A DNA stretch of 5,586 nucleotides from Nitrososphaera sp. UBA210. Lineage in GTDB: Archaea; Thermoproteota; Nitrososphaeria; Nitrososphaerales; Nitrososphaeraceae. The stretch spans positions 1-5,586 of the forward strand of contig DADA01000009.1 in NCBI GenBank assembly GCA_002494895.1, given 5' to 3'. Positions within the stretch are counted from its first letter, which is position 1. Each line of letters begins with the position of its first letter. Below are positions 1 through 5,586 of this stretch, piece by piece. The notes under the pieces are model-generated. The model was not told the DNA's origin and made no database searches. It was given only the letters and a program-made list of their open reading frames with translations. The position numbers and the translations under genes were made by a program.

Positions 1-813
1 GGGTACGCGCTGGGCGACTTTGAGCACAGCAAGGACCTTGCGCGACGCAACGCGCACGCCCTGGGATGGCACCCTTCAGTCATTAACGAAAGGTCAGCGA
101 AGTACTTTGACCTCCTGAAAGACGAACAAGAAATGTTTGACAAGGTGATGGAAGGAGTGCCGCACGAATACCGAGAAGTATTCTTTGGCAACGTGGAGAC
201 TTTTCGGGACACTTTGATGATACAGCAGGAATTCAAGAATCTGGTAAAGAACCAGCTTATGCTGGTGTCAGAGGTCGAAAGGTGCGGGGCGAGTCTTGAA
301 CCCTACGTCCAGGAATCTATTCTCGGCATCCTGAAAGAGCAGCCCATGCTTGTGCCGGCTGACGAAAAGATATTTCGAAAATCTTTGCGCGCCGAAGATG
401 CAATCCTAGTCACGCTGAGGATCAATGACAAGGTTGGCGACGTCATAGGCTATGCAAAGGGAGGGCCCCTCGAGAATGGCAGGCTCAGGCGAGGCACCTA
501 CGACCCGAACGCCGGGAAAGGCAACACGGCGTACCTGGAAGGGATCAGCATACGCCAGGGCTTTTGGGGAGAATCAGGCGGCCACCTGCTCAGGATGCGA
601 TTCCTTGACGAGGCGATAAGGCACGGATACAGGTTCGTGACCGGCTACGCCCACCGCGACGTGGTAATACAGAGAATAACAAGGGGAGAAAGCATAGAGT
701 TCGTCCAAAAGTACGACCCGGACAAGCTGGATTACTATCGGGCTGATTTGAGCAATACCCTCTATCAATCGATGGCCGGGCTCGATGTCTCTGCAATGCA
801 GGTACGTTCGTGA
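1..813 (+). CDS. GNAT-like N-acetyltransferase domain protein (5' end missing)
   Basis: The frame is open from the first base to the TGA at 811-813, so the gene starts upstream; 270 residues are visible and the first ATG (133) is internal. Residues 1-135 are charged and probably mostly helical, and I recognise no domain there. Residues 140-215 resemble a GNAT core. A strand with VIGYAKGG (about 147-154) is followed by a longer strand YLEGISI (178-184). Next comes a glycine-rich turn (QGFWGESGG, 186-194) that would be the acetyl-CoA pyrophosphate loop, a helix HLLRMRFLDEA, and the strand YRFVTGYAHR. The loop does not match the usual Q/RxxGxG/A exactly, so the fold call is moderate and the substrate is unknown. 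The G+C-rich base use matches the amt gene. It is convergent with the P-II gene, with two bases between the stops. That the gene is real is much surer than its function. Confidence 0.7.
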   Translation, partial: GYALGDFEHSKDLARRNAHALGWHPSVINERSAKYFDLLKDEQEMFDKVMEGVPHEYREVFFGNVETFRDTLMIQQEFKNLVKNQLMLVSEVERCGASLEPYVQESILGILKEQPMLVPADEKIFRKSLRAEDAILVTLRINDKVGDVIGYAKGGPLENGRLRRGTYDPNAGKGNTAYLEGISIRQGFWGESGGHLLRMRFLDEAIRHGYRFVTGYAHRDVVIQRITRGESIEFVQKYDPDKLDYYRADLSNTLYQSMAGLDVSAMQVRS

Positions 814-815
814 CG

Positions 816-1145
816 CTAGATCACTTCGTCTCCTTCTTTTCCTGACTTGATGTCTACCACCCGCGTCACCGGAGAGACAAAGATCTTGCCCTCTGAGGAA
901 CTCTGCCGGACGTATTCTATTACCTTGGCCTCCTGGTGGTCCGGGACAATTATCTCTATCACATACTTGTCGCCAAACTGCGGCCTGAACAGCTCTGCGC
1001 CCTTTGATGCATGGATCTCGGGAGGCGGGTTCTTGCCGCGGCCACGTTTTTTTGAAACTGTAATTCCGCCGACTGGTATCTTTTTCAGCGCTTCGCTTAT
1101 CTGCATCACTTCGTTCTTTGCCAGAATGATCTGGATCAGTTTCAA
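816..1145 (-). CDS. P-II family nitrogen regulatory protein (divergent GlnB/GlnK-like)
   Basis: A 109-residue protein, the usual P-II length. P-II trimers sense ATP/ADP and 2-oxoglutarate and bind targets such as Amt through the T-loop. Visible hallmarks are the N-terminal strand MKLIQIIL, VGGITVSKKRGRG (25-37), GAE (49-51), IEIIVPD (63-69) and GKIFVSPVTRV (86-96). Against E. coli GlnB, the T-loop has one extra residue and carries PPP at 40-42. Leu52 replaces the uridylylated Tyr51. Asn39 stands for Gln39 and Val62 for Lys58, both 2-oxoglutarate ligands. The B-loop is about three residues shorter, and Arg101/Arg103 become Asp98/Lys100. The TTG start at 1145 is chosen because it gives the family N terminus, because the frame has no ATG before an upstream stop, and because a TATA-like box lies about 30 bases upstream. 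The family is certain; which paralogue it is, and whether it still binds the usual ligands, is not. Confidence 0.93.
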   Translation of the reverse strand: MKLIQIILAKNEVMQISEALKKIPVGGITVSKKRGRGKNPPPEIHASKGAELFRPQFGDKYVIEIIVPDHQEAKVIEYVRQSSSEGKIFVSPVTRVVDIKSGKEGDEVI

Positions 1146-1170
1146 GGCTATACTCTCGCATGAGCTCGGA

Positions 1171-1180
1171 AATATTTAAC
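1171..1180 (-). promoter_or_regulatory. TATA box for the P-II gene
   Basis: The minus strand reads GTTAAATATT here. The box centre lies about 30 bases upstream of the TTG start at 1145. With the usual archaeal spacing of about 26 bases, transcription would begin within a few bases of the start codon, giving a nearly leaderless mRNA. No Shine-Dalgarno sequence is visible between box and start. Confidence 0.55.
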
Positions 1181-1224
1181 CTTAGACCATGCGCCGACTT
1201 GGCGTAGAGTGCGATTTGTTAATG

Positions 1225-1234
1225 ACTTATTTAA
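1225..1234 (+). promoter_or_regulatory. Possible TATA box for the small repeat protein
   Basis: The AT-rich stretch ACTTATTTAA-like at this position is centred about 35 bases before the TTG at 1265. This would place the transcript start near 1257, with a leader of about eight bases. It is a weaker match than the boxes of the P-II and amt genes, and it is assigned by position only. Confidence 0.35.
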
Positions 1235-1264
1235 CAACCTGAGGCTTCATCTAAGCCGAGAAAA

Positions 1265-1600
1265 TTGAGATCGAAGCGAGAAATATTGAAGACGCTTAAA
1301 GGCCAGCATGACATGCTGCGGGAATGTGAAAACGCCAACAAGGCAATCATAGCAGGACCCCTCACAAAAAAGCTTATTCGAGGAAGAATCGATATTCTTG
1401 ATTGGTCCTTGGGAATCCAAGTTCGCGGGGACAAGGAGAATAGCACGCGGTCCTCCGCCGACGCAAGGATACTCAAAATGTTGCAAAAACAGAAGAATCT
1501 GCTGACGGAGCCCGTTAGCGATAAACGACCGAGTTTGATTAGCAAGATAGAAATTCAAGGCAGAATCGAAATTCTGGAATGGTTGCTCCTGAGTGACTAG
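1265..1600 (+). CDS. Small protein of two helical repeats, function unknown
   Basis: A 111-residue protein with no recognised family. It is judged real because its two halves are copies of one pattern at the protein level. Residues 6-47 and 68-106 both read ILKxLxxQxxxL, then a polar linker, then IxGRIxILxW. The second copy has a linker three residues shorter. Each copy looks like an amphipathic helix pair ending in a conserved Trp (47 and 106). There is no signal peptide, membrane segment, DNA-binding motif or cysteine cluster. TTG at 1265 is the only usable start codon between the upstream in-frame stop (1232-1234) and the first repeat, and a TATA-like box precedes it. It is convergent with the methyltransferase gene, 38 bases apart. 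G+C in one sample (1321-1380) is 45%, between the flanks and the restriction genes. A role linked to the restriction system is possible but not shown. Confidence 0.65.
   Translation: MRSKREILKTLKGQHDMLRECENANKAIIAGPLTKKLIRGRIDILDWSLGIQVRGDKENSTRSSADARILKMLQKQKNLLTEPVSDKRPSLISKIEIQGRIEILEWLLLSD
1280..1582 (+). repeat. Internal protein-level duplication (two copies: 1280-1405 and 1466-1582)
   Basis: The two copies share the residue pattern ILK-x-L-x-x-Q near the start and I-x-GRI-(D/E)-IL-(D/E)-W at the end. They are joined by about 20 charged residues rich in Ser, Arg and Asp. The nucleotide sequences have diverged well beyond the protein pattern, which indicates an old duplication kept by selection rather than a recent tandem repeat. 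Confidence 0.7.
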
Positions 1601-1638
1601 CAATAATAAGCTTCAACCCAGGGCTCCGAAATGCTGGC

Positions 1639-2820
1639 CTATCGTGACGATAAGGAAGCGTCCGCGAGCAGGAAATTTTGAAGTGTCAGGACCTTATCTC
1701 CCACTAGCTCAATTAATCGGGTCTCTCTTGTTACATCCTCTACTAATTTCCTGTCGTACTTGCCATGAATTGCGTTGGCGATATTTCGTTCGGCATTTTT
1801 CCTGTTATTGGGGTAAAGATCGATTCCTGTAAAGTTCCTTCCCGTTAAGGCACAAACTATCCCAGTAGTACCTCTTCCCATGAAGGGATCGAGCACCCAA
1901 TCACCCACTTTAGAAGAAAAGCTGATTATCCGAGCCACAAGATCCTCTGGGAAGATGGCAAAATGCTCGTTTCCATAGTGTGCTTTCGTTGAAATTTCCC
2001 AGACGTTCCCAGGATTCTTCCCCGCAGGGTTGCATACAGCAAATATTGGATAATGTTTGTGATCTCCTATCCTCTTTCGCGTTGCATGCCTCTTGAATTT
2101 TCTGTAGCATGTAGGACAATGCTTTTCAGGGTCATATCCATAGGCTCTCGAAATTTCGCTTGTGGAAGGCAAGGCGTTGAAGGGCGTATTTGGCTTAGCT
2201 CCATGGATGATCTCCTCGAGCTCCACTATTCTACGCTTATCGGGGTTTAGCGGTTTATATTGAATAAGATGCTCAGGCGGGATTCTATTCCTTCCCTCCC
2301 TAGCCTCGTTACCCTTTACCCTAATTTCGTCAAGGTTAGTGAATGATTTTTCATTTTTTGAAAAGAAGAGGATGTATTCGTATGCTTGTGCGAAGTTCTC
2401 TTTTGTGCTGCTTGCAATATTGTTCTTCTTGTACCAGACGATGTCCTCTCGGAAAGTATAACCCCTTCTGACTAGTTCAAGTGATAATCGATGAGGAATC
2501 ATGAGTTTGTGCATCTTGCGCCGGGTATCTCCAATGACTATCCAAATTGAGCCATCATCTGTCAAAAGCTCTCTGGAAGCTGCAAAGATATCGGCCAGAT
2601 TCTTGATGAATTGTTCATCGGTCTTTTCCTGGCCCAGTTCTCCTGAGTGGTCTCCATAATGTCTGTGACCAAAATATGGAGGAGATGTAACAATAAGGCG
2701 GTACTTCTTTTTTTCGTCAGGGTTACGCGCTAGCCTGATGAGTTCATTGCGGGAATCGCCTTCGTAAAGGTCGTACGAAATCTGTCTAGGCAAGCCTTCC
2801 CGGATTCTCACTTCTTTCAT
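1639..2820 (-). CDS. Site-specific DNA methyltransferase, beta class, SPPY type
   Basis: A 393-residue S-adenosylmethionine-dependent DNA methyltransferase, presumably protecting host DNA from the adjoining endonuclease. The catalytic motif IV, TSPPYFG, is at 45-51. The region LLTDDGSIWIVIGD (85-98) and EDIVWYKKN (125-133) follow. A variable target-recognition segment then spans about 165-265. NVWEI with HFAIFPEDL (272-294) leads into the cofactor motif DPFMGRGTTG (311-320) and FTGIDLYP (330-337). Catalytic motif before cofactor motif is the beta-class order. SPPY, rather than DPPY, is more typical of N4-cytosine methylation, though N6-adenine cannot be excluded. CPTC at 235-238, with nearby His and Cys263, may bind zinc in the recognition region. 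The ATG start overlaps the stop of the endonuclease gene as ATGA, indicating one transcript and coupled translation. All motifs look intact. The recognition sequence cannot be read from the protein. Confidence 0.95.
   Translation of the reverse strand: MKEVRIREGLPRQISYDLYEGDSRNELIRLARNPDEKKKYRLIVTSPPYFGHRHYGDHSGELGQEKTDEQFIKNLADIFAASRELLTDDGSIWIVIGDTRRKMHKLMIPHRLSLELVRRGYTFREDIVWYKKNNIASSTKENFAQAYEYILFFSKNEKSFTNLDEIRVKGNEAREGRNRIPPEHLIQYKPLNPDKRRIVELEEIIHGAKPNTPFNALPSTSEISRAYGYDPEKHCPTCYRKFKRHATRKRIGDHKHYPIFAVCNPAGKNPGNVWEISTKAHYGNEHFAIFPEDLVARIISFSSKVGDWVLDPFMGRGTTGIVCALTGRNFTGIDLYPNNRKNAERNIANAIHGKYDRKLVEDVTRETRLIELVGDKVLTLQNFLLADASLSSR
2817..2820 (-). other. Four-base ATGA stop/start overlap in the restriction-modification operon
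   Basis: On the minus strand the methyltransferase ATG (2820-2818) and the endonuclease TGA (2819-2817) share bases. No strong Shine-Dalgarno sequence precedes it, so translation of the methyltransferase probably depends on ribosomes finishing the endonuclease. Confidence 0.9.
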
Positions 2821-4070
2821 CGGGATTTAACCTTTTTGGGTCGCGGTCTCGCCACCGCGCAAATGTAAATGCAATCTGTTAAAAGAGTGTCCAACGAATC
2901 GACCGCTGACGATGAAGGCGCCGGAAATTTTCTGATGCTTTCATCTTCCTTGATGATTGAGAGGCAATCTGTGAGGCTATCCATGCGAGTGGAATCCGCC
3001 GTAAAGCTTGTAAAGCTTTTGATTAAAGACGAATAAGATGGTGCATTCTTTAATATCTCTTGGATTCGTATCATGTGATTGCTACCAAATTCAAGTAGCA
3101 ACGCGCGTTCAACAATCGCTACATTTAGCGACAACCATACATCATCCCATTTCCTTGCAAATACCTTATGAAGTACTGCCCTGAGATCTACACGATCAGG
3201 CGTATATGCTCTCGTAACATCGCTTCCATATAGGAGGTCAAGAAGAACAACTAAGCCATCCTTCTCGAAAGACAACCTCTGAAAAGCTTCATCGTACGTC
3301 AACTTGACTGAATAACGATGGTTTTGCGCCCTATAGTAATCTCCAAGCAGTTTTCTGCTCTGACCAAAGAAACCCTTTGATTTATCGGATTCAAGAGTTG
3401 CTTCACTCCCGTCGACACTAAATAGAAAACCTGCGTGCATCTCAACCTTCTTGATTCCGAGAGCAAGGAGAGCTTGAGCGATATCCATTTCAACATCATC
3501 ACCAACGTACACTTTGTCTCCATTCTGTATTGCTTTGCATAATGCGAGAAATTTCTTGGCCAGTGCTTCCTCGCGTGCAGCAGTTCCACCACTGTCCACT
3601 CGATTTTTTATCTCTAGGAATACTAATCTGCCTCCGATAACGTTTAGGAGGCCAAACTTTAGTTTTGGAGCACTGCCAGTGACCCGCCATTCCTTTATGT
3701 ATTTACTATTTCGTATATTGCCGATCCACTGGGGAATCTGTGAAAGTAACATTCCATTAGCGGCGGATGACCCTCCTGCTGCTGCAATCACCTTTTCAAG
3801 AAGAGCGCCTCTGCCTCCTTTCGAGCCCCAGAAGTAAGACGTCACCTCCATGAAGGCCCTATATTCGTGTTTGTTACGTTCTATAGACTCGAGTCCCATG
3901 AACTTTGCAGAAAAGGGGTCAAAGCTATCTGATGGGTTAGTTGCGAACTCTGCCAATTTCGACACAATATTCAGATACGCCTTTCTTAGCCAGATTTCCT
4001 CATTTGTCAAGGAGGAGAGAGACTGCAAAAGGAGTATGTTTCTCGGCCTGAGATTCACATGCTTGTTCAT
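2817..4070 (-). CDS. Putative type II restriction endonuclease, PD-(D/E)xK type
   Basis: A 417-residue protein, first gene of a two-gene operon with the methyltransferase. Overlapping stop and start (ATGA) and this pairing are the main grounds for calling it the cognate restriction enzyme. The likely active site is RLVFLEIKNR (148-157), a hydrophobic strand carrying Glu153-x-Lys155, followed by DSGGTAAREE (159-168). That tail seems characteristic of a particular type II family, but I cannot name it with confidence; ApaLI- and BsoBI-like families are worth comparing. The first acidic residue of the motif is unclear: Asn143 lies on the preceding strand, so Glu92 or Glu127 may serve. The C-terminal 200 residues show no motif I know. 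Base use is AT-richer than the flanks, as expected for a transferred system. The start is uncertain: ATG 4070 is first, but GTG at 4058 (residue 5) would better fit one TATA-like box. Confidence 0.82.
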   Translation of the reverse strand: MNKHVNLRPRNILLLQSLSSLTNEEIWLRKAYLNIVSKLAEFATNPSDSFDPFSAKFMGLESIERNKHEYRAFMEVTSYFWGSKGGRGALLEKVIAAAGGSSAANGMLLSQIPQWIGNIRNSKYIKEWRVTGSAPKLKFGLLNVIGGRLVFLEIKNRVDSGGTAAREEALAKKFLALCKAIQNGDKVYVGDDVEMDIAQALLALGIKKVEMHAGFLFSVDGSEATLESDKSKGFFGQSRKLLGDYYRAQNHRYSVKLTYDEAFQRLSFEKDGLVVLLDLLYGSDVTRAYTPDRVDLRAVLHKVFARKWDDVWLSLNVAIVERALLLEFGSNHMIRIQEILKNAPSYSSLIKSFTSFTADSTRMDSLTDCLSIIKEDESIRKFPAPSSSAVDSLDTLLTDCIYICAVARPRPKKVKSR

Positions 4071-4081
4071 GAAACATAACT

Positions 4082-4136
4082 AATAGATTTTACTACGTTC
4101 AATTCAGAAACATTTTGTCCTAGCAAAACTTAAAGT
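4082..4136 (-). promoter_or_regulatory. Probable promoter region of the restriction-modification operon
   Basis: Two TATA-like candidates lie on the minus strand. CTTTAAGTTTT (4136-4126) would start transcription near 4105, leaving a leader of about 35 bases before ATG 4070. AAAATCTATTA (4092-4082) would start it near 4061, just before GTG 4058, giving a leaderless mRNA that skips the first four codons. I cannot decide between them. No operator palindrome or controller-protein gene is visible. Confidence 0.35.
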
Positions 4137-4280
4137 CAAGTCCGTTTGCTCGAATCAATAAGTCATTTTCTGCATAGCACATTGTCTGTGCGCAATGACT
4201 CTCTTAGGAGGCGAACACTTCTTAACAACAAGCTGACCGTAAACAAAGGTGACTTTTTTTAATGCCCCAGCCGACCAAAA

Positions 4281-4290
4281 TCTTATAACA
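4281..4290 (+). promoter_or_regulatory. TATA box for amt
   Basis: TCTTATAACA at this position, preceded by an A-rich stretch that could act as the TFB recognition element, is centred about 26 bases before the ATG at 4312. This is the archaeal spacing for transcription starting at or next to the start codon, so the amt mRNA is probably leaderless. Confidence 0.6.
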
Positions 4291-4311
4291 ATGGGTTCAA
4301 GATAAGAGCCG

Positions 4312-5586
4312 ATGCCGATAGATAGCGGGGATACAGCTTGGATGCTGATAGCTTCAAGTCTGGTTCTCCTGATGATACCCGCCCTGGGCATGTTCGAGGC
4401 GGGCCTGCTGCGAAAGAAAAACACTGTTTCAATTTTCATGCAGATTTTCTTTGGGCTTGCCCTCTTGAGCGTCATGTGGTTCACCTTCGGCTTCAGCCTC
4501 ACCTTTGGCCCGGACCAGACAGGGGGAATAGCAGGCAACCTGGACTGGGCATTTTTGAAAGGCATTCCTTTTGACGACGGCCTGAGTTACGCCCCGACGA
4601 TACCCGGCGTCCTGTTTGCAAAATTCCAGATGATGTTTGCCGTTATCACGCCTTTGCTGATGACCGGCGCAATTGCAGAGCGCATGAAGTTCAGTGCTTT
4701 TGTTATTTTTATTGCGGCCTGGAGCATCCTGATCTACTATCCGCTGGTTCACTGGATCTGGGGAGGAGGGTGGCTCGGCGCGCTTGGCGTGGTTGATTTT
4801 GCCGGAGGAATAGTTATCCACACGAGCGCTGGCATGGGTGCGCTTGCTGTCGCGCTGGTCCTGGGAAGAAGGAGGAACTATGGGCCGGCAATCATGGTGC
4901 CGCACAGCATACCAATCGCGGTCCTGGGGTCCTCACTCCTGTGGCTTGGGTGGTTTGGCTTTAACGCTGGAAGCGCGCTGGCTTCCGGCGGGGTAGCCGG
5001 CAATACAGTCATTGTAACCCATCTGGCTTCAGCTGTGTCCGCGCTGATCTGGGTCGGCCTCTCGTGGGCAAGAACTGGAAAGCCAAGCGTGATTGCCGCC
5101 ATAAATGGCGCCATTGCCGGGCTGGCCGGAATAACTCCCGCTTCAGGCTATGTGAGCGTGGAACATTCTCTTGTAATAGGAGCTGCGATCGGTGTCCTGT
5201 CGTACCTGGGCGTCATTTTCTTCAAGGACAAATTAAAGATAGACGATGCCCTCGACGTCAGCTCGGTGCATGGAGTGGCGGGAATCGTCGGAGCGCTTGC
5301 CATAGGGATATTTGCCAGCTCACTGATTAATTCCGCCGGGCCCGACGGCCTTCTGTTTGGCAACCCCCAGCAGCTGCTGATACAGGGAATCGGAGTCGGA
5401 GTTGCGGCCCTCATGGGCTTTGGCGGGACCCTTGCCATAATGAAAGTCCTGGACGTCCTGATAGGGGTGAGGGTATCGCGTGAAGTCGAGGACATCGGCC
5501 TTGACATAGGAGAGCACGCGGAGCGCGCGTATTCGGACGAAGAAGAGTTCCATTCCGACTTTGACAGGGAGGAAGGGAAAGAGAAG
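4312..5586 (+). CDS. amt: Ammonium transporter Amt (3' end missing)
   Basis: Membrane protein of the Amt/Mep/Rh family carrying ammonium into the cell; 425 residues are visible and no stop is reached. Multiple hydrophobic segments from residue 10 to about 387 fit the 11-helix fold. With a constant offset of two from E. coli AmtB, the key residues are present: Phe109 and Phe217 of the gate, Trp150, Ser221, Asp162, and the twin pore histidines His170 (DFAGGIVIH) and His320 (SSVHGVAG). The family signature FQMMFAVITPLLMTGAIAER is at 105-124. The cytoplasmic tail keeps GLDIGEHAERAY (396-407), the segment that couples to P-II, and continues into an acidic stretch (409-423). ATG 4312 is chosen because an in-frame stop lies at 4303-4305 and a TATA box is correctly spaced. 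There is no cleavable signal peptide, unlike some bacterial Amt proteins. High G+C matches the first gene of the window. In an ammonia oxidiser this would supply assimilation and possibly substrate. Confidence 0.97.
   Translation, partial: MPIDSGDTAWMLIASSLVLLMIPALGMFEAGLLRKKNTVSIFMQIFFGLALLSVMWFTFGFSLTFGPDQTGGIAGNLDWAFLKGIPFDDGLSYAPTIPGVLFAKFQMMFAVITPLLMTGAIAERMKFSAFVIFIAAWSILIYYPLVHWIWGGGWLGALGVVDFAGGIVIHTSAGMGALAVALVLGRRRNYGPAIMVPHSIPIAVLGSSLLWLGWFGFNAGSALASGGVAGNTVIVTHLASAVSALIWVGLSWARTGKPSVIAAINGAIAGLAGITPASGYVSVEHSLVIGAAIGVLSYLGVIFFKDKLKIDDALDVSSVHGVAGIVGALAIGIFASSLINSAGPDGLLFGNPQQLLIQGIGVGVAALMGFGGTLAIMKVLDVLIGVRVSREVEDIGLDIGEHAERAYSDEEEFHSDFDREEGKEK

Larger units (their letters stand above)
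4071..4311. other. Intergenic region between endonuclease and amt genes
   Basis: This 241-base stretch separates two divergent genes. It is AT-rich and holds the promoter candidates of both sides plus a run of seven T at 4254-4260. No supported open frame, tRNA, small RNA or strong hairpin is seen. If the restriction genes were inserted, the right boundary should fall here, left of the amt TATA box. Confidence 0.6.

Noticed and set aside
574..1161. Minus-strand open frame of 195 codons with an ATG start across P-II and the GNAT-like gene
   Set aside because: It runs in another frame through two well-supported genes, and its product is rich in Arg, Pro and Ser without any family resemblance.
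847..1179. Plus-strand open frame antisense to the P-II gene
   Set aside because: It is a mirror of the P-II coding sequence; the P-II family match on the other strand is decisive.
1384..1399. Inverted repeat AAGAAT/ATTCTT within the repeat-protein gene
   Set aside because: A six-base stem inside a coding region with no other sign of regulation is likely chance.
1231..1603. Two minus-strand open frames antisense to the repeat protein
   Set aside because: The duplicated residue pattern exists only in the plus-strand frame, so the antisense frames have no independent support.
4136..4160. GCTCGAATC at about 4148, resembling a tRNA T-loop and so a possible attachment site remnant
   Set aside because: The flanking bases do not form a T-stem or acceptor stem, and no matching tRNA half is found nearby.
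4205..4215. AGGAGGCGA, a Shine-Dalgarno-like sequence on the + strand
   Set aside because: No start codon follows at a useful distance, and the next gene appears to be leaderless.
1231..4229. Eight-base direct repeat TTAACAAC at 1231-1238 and 4222-4229 as a possible target-site duplication
   Set aside because: An eight-base AT-rich match is easily found by chance over this distance, and no inverted terminal repeats or transposase accompany it. It is worth a glance only if comparison with relatives puts the insertion ends there.
4254..4260. Run of seven T as a transcription terminator
   Set aside because: No plus-strand gene ends upstream within reach, so there is nothing for it to terminate.
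4155..4565. Minus-strand open frame of 136 codons reaching into the amt gene
   Set aside because: It overlaps the start of a clear Amt coding region and shows no recognisable domain; it is a shadow of the G+C-rich amt codons.

Overview
The window looks archaeal, most likely a Nitrososphaera-type ammonia-oxidising thaumarchaeon. Three observations support this. Start codons lie almost directly at the predicted transcription starts, about 26 bases downstream of TATA-like boxes and without Shine-Dalgarno motifs. Two genes use TTG starts. A P-II gene and an ammonium transporter gene sit in one neighbourhood. The genus is an inference from gene content and style, not a demonstrated assignment.

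Layout. (1) Bases 1-813, + strand: the 3' part of a gene for a protein with a GNAT-like acetyltransferase fold, cut by the window edge. (2) 816-1145, - strand: a P-II family signalling protein that ends two bases from the previous gene. Several usual ligand-binding positions and the uridylylation tyrosine are changed. (3) 1265-1600, + strand: a small unrecognised protein made of two copies of a helical repeat. (4) 1639-4070, - strand: a two-gene restriction-modification operon. A putative PD-(D/E)xK restriction endonuclease (2817-4070) overlaps by four bases a beta-class SPPY DNA methyltransferase (1639-2820). (5) 4312 to the right edge, + strand: an Amt ammonium transporter with all hallmark pore residues and an intact C-terminal P-II docking tail. 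Its stop codon lies beyond the window.

How it fits together. P-II and Amt are classic partners: P-II docks on the cytoplasmic face of Amt to gate ammonium uptake. Here they are divergent and each keeps its own promoter close to its start. About 3.1 kb lies between those promoters. The restriction-modification genes in it are clearly poorer in G+C (about 33-43% in hand-counted 60-base samples) than the flanks (about 62-65%). The simplest reading is that a mobile defence cassette, perhaps with the small repeat protein, was inserted into the P-II/amt intergenic region. No transposase, integrase, tRNA, CRISPR array or clear attachment site is visible. Most of the content belongs to known families. 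The least described items are the repeat protein, the unassigned endonuclease and the divergent P-II.
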